Positions 23,392 to 32,236 of a stretch of DNA of 64,000 bases are shown here, one piece after another. The DNA comes from UBA966 sp046350355. GTDB taxonomy: Bacteria > Planctomycetota > Phycisphaerae > Phycisphaerales > SM1A02. The translations under genes were made by a program, and so were the position numbers. Each line of letters starts with the position of its first letter. Position 1 is the first letter of the stretch. The notes below the pieces were generated by a model. It did no database searches. It saw only the letters and a program-made list of their open reading frames with translations, and had not been told where the DNA came from. Location of the stretch: the NCBI GenBank assembly GCA_046350355.1, contig JAXMAN010000004.1, positions 1 to 64,000 on the forward strand. The letters are read 5' to 3'.

Positions 23392-26300
23392 TCACTTGCG
23401 GCTGAGGTTCGAGGCGGTCTCCTCGACTTCCTTCTTCGTGTCGGGGTCGGTCGCCAGGCGGCGCGCCCGGTCGATCGCCTGCTGCGCCTCGCTCGTCTTG
23501 CCCAGCGCGGCCTTCGCCTGCGCGAGGTGCATCGCGGCCGAGGCGCTCTCGCCCATCGACATCGCGCGGCCGAGCGTCTCCTCCGCCTGCTGCGCCTTGC
23601 CGGACTTGAGCTGCGCGAGGCCCAGCGTGTCCAGGTACTCCGCCTGCGCGGGGGCGATCGTCACGGCCTTCTCGGCCAGCGGGAGCGCCTTCGCAGGATC
23701 GTTCTTCACCTTGATGAGCAGGTACGCGGCGTTGTTGAGCGCGGCCGGGTTGGTCGGGACCAGCTCCGCAGCGCGCTCGAAGGCGTCGCACGCGCCGGCG
23801 AGGTCGCCCTTGCCGTAGAGCGCGCCGCCGCGCACCATCTGCGCGCCCGCGCGGATCGCGGGGAGCGTGGAGTCGCCGGCGGCGAGCACCTTGTCCGCCC
23901 AGGAGAGCGCCTTGTCGATCCCGTCGGGACCGCTGCGCGCCCACTGCTCGGCGATGGTGACGGCCTCGAGCGGCGTCGGCGTGGCGCCCTGCGTGAGCAG
24001 CGCCTCGTAGTCGGCCGCGCGGTCCGGGGTGTAGATGCGGCGCAGGATGCGCAGCGCCTCCTCGGTCGCCTGGTCCGCCTTCTTCGCGGCGCGCGCGGCG
24101 GTGAGCGCCTCGCGCGCGGCGACCGCGGCCTCGGGACGGCGGCCGGTCTCGTTGAGCGCTGCGGCCGCGTAGGCGCGCAGGTTCGGGTTGGCGGCGACCA
24201 GCTCGTTGCGCAGGCGCAGCATCGCCAGCGCGTCGGCGGCCTCCTTGGCGTTCAGGCGCGCCTCCGCGGCGGCCGCGAGCAGCGCGACCGAACGCGGCTC
24301 CATGCCCAGCGCGCGGTCGTACTCCTTCGCCGCGGCCGAGTGCTGGCCGGCGACGGCGAGCAGCTCGCCCAGGCGCTGCGCCCAGAAGACGCTCTGCGGC
24401 GCGAGGTCCGCGCCCGCGCGCGCGACGTCGATGGCGCGCGGGTAGTTGCCGGAGAGGGCGTACAGGTCGACCAGGCGCGAGCGCCCGTCGTCGGAGCTGG
24501 GCTGCGCCTGCACGAAGCGGTCGACGATGGCGATCGCCCCCGCGGTGTCGCGCTTGTCGAGCGCGAGGTCCGAGCGGAGCTGGACGGCGGGCCACAGCAG
24601 CGTGTTGCGCGCGAGGAGGCGGTCCGCCTCCGCGATCGCGGCGTCGATCTTCGCCGCATCGTTGGAGCCGCGGCCCCAGGTGCGCATGAGCTGGATCCGG
24701 CGCAGCGGCGCCATGTAGTCCATCGGCGCGACCGCGGCGGCCTTGCCGAGCGCGTCCATCGCGATGGCGACCTGCGCGTCCGCCTCGGTCTTCCTGCCGG
24801 CGGTGACCAGGTCGTCCGCGCGGCCGGCGGCGACGCCGGCGGTGATCATCTCGAGCGTGCGCTGCACCTCGACGGTGGGCGCGGCGCCCGCGAGCGCGCG
24901 CGCCTGCTCGGCGGACTTCACCGCGTCGTCCCAGCGGCGGGCGACGATCTGCAGGTCGGCCAGGCGCAGGAGGCCCTGGAGGGTGGGCTTCTGTCCCATG
25001 GCGCGCTGCAGCGCCTCGATCGCCTTGGGGACGCGGTTGCGGCGCGCCTCGATCTCGACCAGCGCGAGGTCGGCCTCGCGGCGGGCGGGATCCTGCAGCG
25101 CGACCGCGCGCGCGAAGGCGGCGTCGGCGCCGGCCTCGTCGCCGACGGCGAGCAGGTGCGCGCCATACTCGAGCATCATCACGGCGCTGATGGTCTTGCG
25201 GGCCTCGGCGCTCTCGATGAACTTCTTGAAGGACTCGGTGCCCTTCTCGGGCGTCCCCATGTCGCGCATGATGCGCGCCTTCTGGATCGGCACGCGCAGG
25301 TCGTCGGGGTTGCCGGCGACGGAGGCGTCGTAGAGCTGCTCCGCGATCGCGCGGTTGCGCTCGCCCGCCTCGTCGAGCAGGCGGCGGCGCTCGTCGATGG
25401 GCACGGCGGCCCACTCGCGTGCCTCGTAGCGCGGACGGCCGTTGGCGTCGACGACCGAGGCGGGCTCGGGCGGCATGTACAGCAGCGCGTAGAGCTCGGC
25501 GATGTTCTCGCGGTCCGAGGGGTTGGAGCGGAAGAGGCCCGCGCGGATCTGCGCCGCGCGCGCGCGGCTTCCGTAGACGGCCTCGAACTGCGCGGCCTGC
25601 GCCTGCGTCAGCGGATCGCCGGGGTTGGCGGCGGCGGCGGCGCGGACGATCTCCAGCGCCTGGCGGCCCTGGCCCGCGCGGCTCATCGCGCGCGCGTAGC
25701 CGCGCACGTTGGTCACGTCGTTGGGACGGCGCTCGTACGCCTCCTTCCAGAGCGCGAAGGCGGCGGGCTCGTTGCCCACCTTCTCCTGCAGGACGGCCAG
25801 GCGCGCGGCGACGGGGGCCTCGTTGCGGCCCTTGGCGCGCGCCTCCTCCAGCATCTTGATCGCCTCGGCGGTCTTGCCCTGCGCGTCCAGGAGCGTGGAG
25901 CGGAGCACGACCTCGAGCTCCGGGAGCTGGGTCTGCTTGCCCGCCGCGATGAGCTGCGCCTCGGCGGCGGCGAAGTCGCCGCGCTGGATCGCCTCGTTGA
26001 AGGTGGACTCGATGACCGCCGGGTCGTCGGCGGCGTTCGCGAGCGCGGACTTCTCCGCCTCGGCGAGCTTCGCGGCGACGCTGTCGACCTGCTTCTGCAG
26101 GCGCGCGGCGTCGGTCGGCGCGACGATCTTGGCGTCGGCGAGCTGCCGCTCGAGGTCGGTGCGCAGCGTGCGGTAGGCGCGCAGGCGCTCGGCGGCGCGC
26201 TGCTTCGGGTCGGCGACCATGCGGTCGATGACGATCTCCACGCGCTCGACCGGATCCTCGGTCATGAGCGCGGCCTCGACGCGGGCCACGTCCATCGTGT

Positions 26301-28176
26301 TGGGGTACTTCGCGAGCGCGGCGCGCGCGAGCTCCAGGGCCTTCGCCTTGTCGCCGGCCTGGACCTCGACCATCATCTGCGCGTAGAGCGAGGCGAGCGA
26401 GGCGCTCGATCCGGCGACCCACGCGTCGGCGAGCTGGCGCGCCTTCGCGAAGTCCTTCGCCTTCACCGCGGTCTCGATGTCCGTGATCTCCTTCGCGACG
26501 CCGGCATTGGCGTTGCCGCCGCCCGCGCGCCCGCGCGAGCGAAGCTCGGCGACGAGCTTGGGCAGCTCCTGGTTGTCGGGAAGCGCGCGGCTGATCGCCT
26601 CGTAGTAGGCGGCGGCCTCGTCGAAGCGGCCCAGCAGCGCGGTCAGCTCGGCGCGCATCAGCGCCAGACGCAGGTCGGTGGGGTGGATCTCCAGGCCCTT
26701 GGTCGCGCGCTGGAGCGCGAGACCCAGGTCGCCCTGCGCGCGCGCCACGTCGGCGGCCGCGACGAAGGAGTCGCCCGGCGGAGTCGCGAGCTTGGTGAAG
26801 TAGAGCTCCCACTTCCTGGCGGCCTCGGCGACGCTGCCCTTGGCCTGCAGGATGCGGGCGTCCGCCGCGATCACGCGGGGATCCTGCTCGTTGTTGGCGG
26901 CGCTCTCGAGCAGCTTCGCGCGCAGCGCGTCGAGGTCGGCGAACTTCGCCTTGCTCGCGTCGGACTTGGGGTCGCGCTGGATGGCGGCGATGGTGCCGTC
27001 CATCAGCACCTGGATCGCGCGCGCGCGCACCTCCGCCTGGGCATTGGCCATCAGGCTGGTCGGGAGCTGCGGACGCTCCATGATCTTCTGCGCGGCGGCG
27101 CGCACCTTCTCGAAGGAGGCGGGGTCGGAGTTCGCGGCGCGGCCCAGCAGCTCGAGCTGGTAGTTCGCGGCGAGCAGGTCGTCGGCGTGGCCGGCGACCC
27201 ACGCGTCGATGAGCGCGCGGCACTGGTCGATCTCGCCCGACTCGGCCATGAGGTTCGCGGCGGCGCGCACGACGCGCCCGTCGGAGACCCCCTGCGCGGC
27301 GGCGGCGAGCGCGGCCGAGGCCGCCTTCACCTTCGCGGCGTCGAGCTTGGTGGCGTCGATGCGTCCGGCGGCGCGGGCGTCGGCGCGCACGCGCTCCAGC
27401 TCCTCCATCGCCAGCGCGACCTTCGCCATGCCGTCCTTGCCGCCGAGCGCCTGGCGCATCGCGGCGAGGCTCTTGTCGGCCTCCTCCATGCGGCGGGTCG
27501 AGGCCGAGGCCTGGCCCTGGTCGCGCAGTCGGACGGCGTCCTCGATCTGCATCTGCACGAGCGCGGTCCAGCCGCGCCAGCTTCCCGGATCCTCCTTCAC
27601 GAGGTCCTGGAGCTGCCGCTCGGCGTCGGCGCGGTCGGTCGAGCTGAGCGCCGCCTCGCGCATGCCGCGCGCCCACGCCAGGTACTCGCGCGCGAGCTTC
27701 GCGCCCGGGCTGCCCGGGGCCATGACGTCCTTCATCTCCTTCGCGGCGCTCTCGATGGCCATCATGCCGGCGGAGCCCGGCGTGAGCTCGGACTCCGCCT
27801 CGATCGAGTCGATGAAGGCCTGCCACTGCGCGGGATCGCCCGGCTGCGCGCGCGTGCGCTGCTTCTTGAGCGCCAGCATCTGGCGGTAGTCCTCGGTCGC
27901 CTTGCCCGCGTTCTCGGCGACGGTCTTGCCGAGCGCCTCCTCCATCTTCTCGATGTAGCGGATCTCGTTGGGCTTCTTGCTGACCGCGCGGCCGTAGGTC
28001 TGGAACGCGTCGCGGTACTTGCCCTCGGCCATGAGCGCGTCGCCCTTGGCGATGTGGCGGTCCGCGTTCTGGAGGTAGGCGTAGTTGATGAACAGCACCG
28101 CTCCGAGGAGCACGACCGCCGCGGCGGTGAAGCCGCCGGCGACGAGGACGAACTTCTTGTTGATCTTGCTGGCCAT
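23392..28176 (-). CDS. Very large membrane-anchored TPR protein of the exosortase locus
   Basis: The 1594-residue product has an N-terminal membrane anchor (FVLVAGGFTAAAVVLLGAVL) followed almost entirely by helical repeats of TPR type, for example HIAKGDALMAEGKYRDAFQT near the start, and a regular TPR array at the end (DLAGACDAFERAAELVPTNP, AEYLDTLGLAQLKSGKAQQA). No enzymatic motif is visible. Large TPR proteins accompany exosortase/polysaccharide loci (PrsT/PEP-CTERM TPR class) and are thought to act as assembly scaffolds; this one is about 1.7 times their usual 900 residues. It starts five bases after the EpsI-like stop, so it is in the same operon. The start MASKINKKF was chosen over one 33 codons upstream that would overlap epsI. 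Confidence 0.85.
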   Translation of the reverse strand: MASKINKKFVLVAGGFTAAAVVLLGAVLFINYAYLQNADRHIAKGDALMAEGKYRDAFQTYGRAVSKKPNEIRYIEKMEEALGKTVAENAGKATEDYRQMLALKKQRTRAQPGDPAQWQAFIDSIEAESELTPGSAGMMAIESAAKEMKDVMAPGSPGAKLAREYLAWARGMREAALSSTDRADAERQLQDLVKEDPGSWRGWTALVQMQIEDAVRLRDQGQASASTRRMEEADKSLAAMRQALGGKDGMAKVALAMEELERVRADARAAGRIDATKLDAAKVKAASAALAAAAQGVSDGRVVRAAANLMAESGEIDQCRALIDAWVAGHADDLLAANYQLELLGRAANSDPASFEKVRAAAQKIMERPQLPTSLMANAQAEVRARAIQVLMDGTIAAIQRDPKSDASKAKFADLDALRAKLLESAANNEQDPRVIAADARILQAKGSVAEAARKWELYFTKLATPPGDSFVAAADVARAQGDLGLALQRATKGLEIHPTDLRLALMRAELTALLGRFDEAAAYYEAISRALPDNQELPKLVAELRSRGRAGGGNANAGVAKEITDIETAVKAKDFAKARQLADAWVAGSSASLASLYAQMMVEVQAGDKAKALELARAALAKYPNTMDVARVEAALMTEDPVERVEIVIDRMVADPKQRAAERLRAYRTLRTDLERQLADAKIVAPTDAARLQKQVDSVAAKLAEAEKSALANAADDPAVIESTFNEAIQRGDFAAAEAQLIAAGKQTQLPELEVVLRSTLLDAQGKTAEAIKMLEEARAKGRNEAPVAARLAVLQEKVGNEPAAFALWKEAYERRPNDVTNVRGYARAMSRAGQGRQALEIVRAAAAANPGDPLTQAQAAQFEAVYGSRARAAQIRAGLFRSNPSDRENIAELYALLYMPPEPASVVDANGRPRYEAREWAAVPIDERRRLLDEAGERNRAIAEQLYDASVAGNPDDLRVPIQKARIMRDMGTPEKGTESFKKFIESAEARKTISAVMMLEYGAHLLAVGDEAGADAAFARAVALQDPARREADLALVEIEARRNRVPKAIEALQRAMGQKPTLQGLLRLADLQIVARRWDDAVKSAEQARALAGAAPTVEVQRTLEMITAGVAAGRADDLVTAGRKTEADAQVAIAMDALGKAAAVAPMDYMAPLRRIQLMRTWGRGSNDAAKIDAAIAEADRLLARNTLLWPAVQLRSDLALDKRDTAGAIAIVDRFVQAQPSSDDGRSRLVDLYALSGNYPRAIDVARAGADLAPQSVFWAQRLGELLAVAGQHSAAAKEYDRALGMEPRSVALLAAAAEARLNAKEAADALAMLRLRNELVAANPNLRAYAAAALNETGRRPEAAVAAREALTAARAAKKADQATEEALRILRRIYTPDRAADYEALLTQGATPTPLEAVTIAEQWARSGPDGIDKALSWADKVLAAGDSTLPAIRAGAQMVRGGALYGKGDLAGACDAFERAAELVPTNPAALNNAAYLLIKVKNDPAKALPLAEKAVTIAPAQAEYLDTLGLAQLKSGKAQQAEETLGRAMSMGESASAAMHLAQAKAALGKTSEAQQAIDRARRLATDPDTKKEVEETASNLSRK

Positions 28177-28181
28177 GGGGT

Positions 28182-29027
28182 TCAGCGTTCCTTGTGGTCC
28201 TTCGACTCGATCTCCGGCCAGTCGGGCAGCCGGCGCATCACGTGGGGGAGGAGATCCTTGAGGAAGTCCTCGCACTGCTCGCGGTAGGTGTCGATCGTCG
28301 GCTTGTCGCCGACGGGATACCGGCCCGAGAGCTGGAGCTTGCAGAAGTAGGAGTACTTGTCGGTCAGGTTGAAGGCGAGCGCGCGCACGCCGAAGGTGCT
28401 CGGCGTCGAGCGGCCGTTGGCCAGGAACATGTATCCGCCGAGCTGCTCGATGCGCGGCTGGCGGGGATCCTGGAAGGTGGAGACGGTGAGGGCGAGGTCG
28501 CCGATGGGCATCGTCACGCGCTCCTTCGCGCCGGTGACGGGATTGGCGATCTCCGTGGTCGGGTAGGGGCTGCCGGTCGCCGCGTTGACGGGCGCGCCGG
28601 GACGCACCTCCTGCTTCGTGTCCACGGTCAGCGGCAGCAGCTTCTCGTCGCCGAGCTGCACGAGCCCGTTGGCGCCCCAGCAGCGCGCGGGGATGTGCGG
28701 CACGGTGTCGATCATGCCCGTGTAGTAGGCCAGGTGCAGCGAGAGCGATCCCTTGGAGAGGTCGCCGTCGATCGCGTAGGTGCGCGTGAGGTACTTGCTC
28801 GTGCCCAGCGCCTCGACCATCGCGGCGTCCATGAGCTGGTCCTCGCCCACCTTCTTCCAGCGGCCGATGACCGAGGGGATCGTGGAGAAGTCGCCGCGCA
28901 GCTCGACGGGCTCCTTCTTCAGGTAGACGTCGAGCGCCTGCATCGCCGCGCGCAGGCCGAGCCCGCCGAGGGCGAGCGTGGCCAGGACCACGATGAAGGC
29001 GGTGCGGACGGAGCGCTCAAACCGCAT
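28182..29027 (-). CDS. epsI: EpsI-type exosortase-associated protein
   Basis: The 281-residue protein has an N-terminal membrane anchor (AFIVVLATLALGGLGLRAAM) and a single extracytoplasmic domain. LAYYTGMIDTVPHIPARCW is the most telling stretch: EpsI-family (DUF3485) proteins carry a Y..G......P..C motif there. EpsI is found as a partner or fusion of exosortases, with an unknown exact function. Its start overlaps the exosortase stop by 11 bases. Confidence 0.82.
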   Translation of the reverse strand: MRFERSVRTAFIVVLATLALGGLGLRAAMQALDVYLKKEPVELRGDFSTIPSVIGRWKKVGEDQLMDAAMVEALGTSKYLTRTYAIDGDLSKGSLSLHLAYYTGMIDTVPHIPARCWGANGLVQLGDEKLLPLTVDTKQEVRPGAPVNAATGSPYPTTEIANPVTGAKERVTMPIGDLALTVSTFQDPRQPRIEQLGGYMFLANGRSTPSTFGVRALAFNLTDKYSYFCKLQLSGRYPVGDKPTIDTYREQCEDFLKDLLPHVMRRLPDWPEIESKDHKER

Positions 29028-30018
29028 GGCTGCCTCCCTTGGACGCGGGCGCGGGCGCCGGTTCCTCGTCCTCGACGATCGTGTTGCGGATCACCCACAT
29101 CGCGCCCAGGAAGAGCAGGAAGGCGGGGATCAGCCAGAGCAGTCCCACCATGCTGTGGAACTCGCCGGCGGTGAAGTTGGCGTCGAAGAGCGCCAGGAAG
29201 CCCAGCGAGGCGACGCGCAGGATGTTGACGAAGAGCGAGATCGGCACGCCGACCGCCACCAGCAGCGCGCGCTGCCACCAGCGCGGCAGGCCGATGACCG
29301 CGAGCGCGACGCCGATGGCCATGAAGGCGACGAGCGTGCGCATGCCCGAGCACGCCTCGGCGACGTTGAGCGGGCAGGTGCCGCCGTCGCGCAGGTGCAC
29401 GGTGAGCACGTTGCCCATGCGGTCGGTGTCGACGCCGAAGATGTTCAGCAGCAGGTGCGCGCCCACCGCGCTCCAGTCCTGCAGCCGCTCGGTCACCTTG
29501 CTCAGCACGCGCTCGGAGATCGTCTGGCCGAAGACCCACCAGTAGCAGACGGGGAACCAGAGCCAGCGCATCGCGTGCGTGCCCAGCAGTGCCATGAGGA
29601 TGCCGGTGAGCGCCGTCACGACGCCGACGCCGCGCAGGTTGTGGTGCTGCACCGCCGGCGGGCCGAAGGCGCACGCCGCGTAGATGCCCATGCCCAGCAG
29701 CATGACCACCAGCCCCAGCCAGCTCGGGCGGAAGGGCTGCGCGAGCAGCTTGTCGCGCTGCAGGTAGACGAAGTAGCCGCTGATGAAGGGGATCACCAGC
29801 GTGTGGCCCCAGTCCGACGGGGAGTTCCACGCCGAGACGACCTGGAAGCGGAAGAAGTCGTAGAAGGTCGCGACGAAGGCGGCGACCAGCAGGACGCCCG
29901 CGATGCGCAGGGTGCGCTCGGGGATCTCCACGATGCCCTCGCCCAGCGCCGCGCGTGCCGTCGCAGGCACGCCCGGCGCGCTGCTGGATCCGACGGGACT
30001 GGACGAGGCGCTGTTCAT
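29017..30018 (-). CDS. xrt: Exosortase, membrane transpeptidase-like sorting enzyme
   Basis: The 333-residue integral membrane protein has about eight helices and the exosortase/archaeosortase catalytic residues in order: Cys223 in NVAEACSGMRTL, Arg268 in NILRVASLG and His288 in GEFHSMVGLLW. Exosortases cut PEP-CTERM-like tails of exported proteins and probably attach them to an envelope polymer. Two proteins with such tails are in this window (44170-44847 and 54517-55281). Which exosortase subtype it is cannot be decided by eye. Confidence 0.93.
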   Translation of the reverse strand: MNSASSSPVGSSSAPGVPATARAALGEGIVEIPERTLRIAGVLLVAAFVATFYDFFRFQVVSAWNSPSDWGHTLVIPFISGYFVYLQRDKLLAQPFRPSWLGLVVMLLGMGIYAACAFGPPAVQHHNLRGVGVVTALTGILMALLGTHAMRWLWFPVCYWWVFGQTISERVLSKVTERLQDWSAVGAHLLLNIFGVDTDRMGNVLTVHLRDGGTCPLNVAEACSGMRTLVAFMAIGVALAVIGLPRWWQRALLVAVGVPISLFVNILRVASLGFLALFDANFTAGEFHSMVGLLWLIPAFLLFLGAMWVIRNTIVEDEEPAPAPASKGGSHAV

Positions 30019-30114
30019 GCGTCGCGAGTCGTGGTGCTGCTGAGCGGTACGGCCGCCGTGGATGGGCGTTCGGCGGCTGGGTCCGAGAGCGGCGCCGCGT
30101 CGCGCGGACGCGCG

Positions 30115-32070
30115 TCAGTTGCTGATTCCCAGAGACTCCGGCGGCGGGCCGAAGACGTCGTTTCCGAAGTTTCGGTCCAACAGGAAGCCGAATCCATAGG
30201 TCATGCGGAATCCGTTGCGGATCACCGCCAGCGGCGTCGCGATGAAGTTCGTGCCGATAATGACATGGTCATCGCAGCGCATCACGATGTCGGGTTCGGC
30301 GCGGTTGCGGATCGCGGCGAGGTTGACGCGGATCGCGGCCTCGCGGTCGGGGGCGATGCGGCGCACGAGGTCGCAGCGCTCGGGGATCGCGATCTGGCCG
30401 AGGCCGCCCGCGGCGGAGACCAGGCGGCTGAGCGTGAGCTCGCCGACGATCGGCAGGTTGTAGACGCCGGGACGCGAGACTTCGCCGTCGATGTAGACGA
30501 CGCCGAGGTCGGTCTCGACGTGCACCTTGTCGCCGGGGCGGATGATCACGCGCTGGCGGACATCGCCGCGCTGGAGCTCGGGCCAGTCGACGACGATCAC
30601 GCGCGTCTTGCGCCCGTCGGGCAGGCGGAAGTCCTTGGGCTGCGTGACGCGGTGCGGGTTGGAGCCCGCGGCGGCCGGGCCGGTGATCGCGCCGTCGGGA
30701 GAATTTGGCGCGGCGAGGTTCTGCAGCGGATTCTTCGGGCCCGCGGTGTCGGGCTGCACGAGGACCCACTCCTGCTTCTGCGTGTCGAAGACGTACTGCG
30801 CCTCGGTGCTCGCGACCTTCTTCGGCGGGGTCGCCACGGCGGCCTGCGTGTCGACCGCGGGCTTCTCGGCGACCTTGGGGGCCTCGAGCGCGCCGCCCGC
30901 GTTCTGCGCGGCGGGCGTCGCCGCGGGCGCGGCGGAGGAGGCGGGTGGATCCTGGAGCACCGCGTCGATGTCGACGACGGGCGTGCGCAGCGCGCCGGGG
31001 CTCGGCGGGACGGCGGGCGGCGTCGCGGGCTCGGCCGAGGGCGGCGCGGGCGGCTCGATCGGCGGCGTGCTCGGCGCGGGTGAGGCGGGAGCGGGAGCGA
31101 CGGGCGCGGGCGCCGGCGCGCTCGGGTCCGCGGCGGGCGCGGGGGCCGGGGCGGGCGCGGGTGCCGCGCCGCTGCCGCTCGAACCGCTCGGCTTGAGCTG
31201 GTTGATGAGGTCGTCGATGTCCGGCGCCTTCTCGGTGGTGGGCGCCGTGGTCGGGCCGCCGCTCGAGGGCTTCGCGCCGGTGTCGGGACCCTTCGTGCTC
31301 ATGCCCACGGGCGCGGCGCTGTTGGAGCCGGAGCCGGGCGCGGGGGAGATGCCCGCCGGCGCGCTGCCGCCCGGCGCGGTGGTCGCGTCGGCGGGGATGT
31401 TGTCGATGACGCGCACGATGCGCACGCGCTTGACGCCCTGGTCGGCGCCGCCGGCGAGCGCGACGGCCTGCTCGACGTCGAAGTCGGGGCGATTGAGCGA
31501 GTAGACGCCGGGATTGCGCACGAAGCCGTCGACCGTGAAGGTGTAGGCGCGCGCGGAGACGATCGTGACATCGACGCGCGGATCCTTCAGGACGCCGCGC
31601 AGGCGGTTGGTGATCTCGTCGACGAGCTGCGACTGCGTGAGGCCCGCGCCCTGGACATAGCCGGCGACGGGGAGCAGGAACTTGCCCGAGGGATCGATCG
31701 TGCGGGTGAACTCCTCGTCCTTGTCCGCCTGGAAGAGGTCCTTGATGAGGACGCGCACGTCGTCGCCGGCGGCGAAGATGTACTCCGGCGCGCCGATCTT
31801 CAGGTCATCCGCAGTCGGGGGGCCGATCTCGGTCGCGAAGGCGTCCTCTTCGACCTCGATCACGTCGATGCGGCGCAGCACCGGGATGCTGGTGGGCGTG
31901 TGCTCGAAGTAGCCCGTGCGGCTCGGGTCGAACCAGCTGTCGTACTCGCATCCCTGCAGCAGCGCGGCGACACCGAAGGCGCCAAGCACGAGGACAGGCC
32001 GGAGAGAGGTGCGACGCGCGCGCGCCGGGGAAAGGCGGCCGGCGGGCGTGGGGGTCGGCAGTGGCGTCAT
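30115..32070 (-). CDS. Polysaccharide export lipoprotein (Wza/OPX family) with long Pro/Ala-rich insert
   Basis: The 651-residue protein has a lipoprotein signal ending in ALLQGC, then the polysaccharide export domain (YIFAAGDDVRVLIKDL) and SLBB-type domains (VDGFVRNPGVYSLNRPDFDV, YIDGEVSRPGVYNLPIVGEL). Residues from about 230 to 450 are an unusually long low-complexity Pro/Ala/Ser insert separating the two SLBB parts. It should form the outer-membrane exit for the polysaccharide. ATG at 32070 was preferred to TTG at 32076 because GAGG lies about ten bases upstream. It is the first gene of the leftward operon. Confidence 0.9.
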   Translation of the reverse strand: MTPLPTPTPAGRLSPARARRTSLRPVLVLGAFGVAALLQGCEYDSWFDPSRTGYFEHTPTSIPVLRRIDVIEVEEDAFATEIGPPTADDLKIGAPEYIFAAGDDVRVLIKDLFQADKDEEFTRTIDPSGKFLLPVAGYVQGAGLTQSQLVDEITNRLRGVLKDPRVDVTIVSARAYTFTVDGFVRNPGVYSLNRPDFDVEQAVALAGGADQGVKRVRIVRVIDNIPADATTAPGGSAPAGISPAPGSGSNSAAPVGMSTKGPDTGAKPSSGGPTTAPTTEKAPDIDDLINQLKPSGSSGSGAAPAPAPAPAPAADPSAPAPAPVAPAPASPAPSTPPIEPPAPPSAEPATPPAVPPSPGALRTPVVDIDAVLQDPPASSAAPAATPAAQNAGGALEAPKVAEKPAVDTQAAVATPPKKVASTEAQYVFDTQKQEWVLVQPDTAGPKNPLQNLAAPNSPDGAITGPAAAGSNPHRVTQPKDFRLPDGRKTRVIVVDWPELQRGDVRQRVIIRPGDKVHVETDLGVVYIDGEVSRPGVYNLPIVGELTLSRLVSAAGGLGQIAIPERCDLVRRIAPDREAAIRVNLAAIRNRAEPDIVMRCDDHVIIGTNFIATPLAVIRNGFRMTYGFGFLLDRNFGNDVFGPPPESLGISN

Positions 32071-32236
32071 CTGCAAGAAACCTCAGGTCTGGGGAGTCGT
32101 TCAGGCGCGGAGAGTCGAGGAGATACGGGCGAACCGCGTGCCGGGATCGTGGCAACGCCGCAGGCGGACCTCCTCAAGGCCCTGCCCGCTATCGGCAAGG
32201 CGGGAAGGCTACATCAACTTGATCCGAGAACTTGGG
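32071..32236. other. Intergenic region upstream of the envelope operon
   Basis: These 166 bases separate the export lipoprotein gene from the pyrB stop. They must hold the promoter of the 17.7-kb leftward operon unless transcription continues from pyrB. I see no convincing -35/-10 pair and no hairpin terminator here. Confidence 0.5.

Noticed and set aside
23311..28287. Plus-strand open frame of 1658 codons opposite the TPR gene
   Set aside because: It is the antisense shadow of a GC-rich gene, with repeated Leu/Arg/Gly/Val/Asp runs and no recognisable motif, while the minus frame shows TPR repeats and operon spacing.
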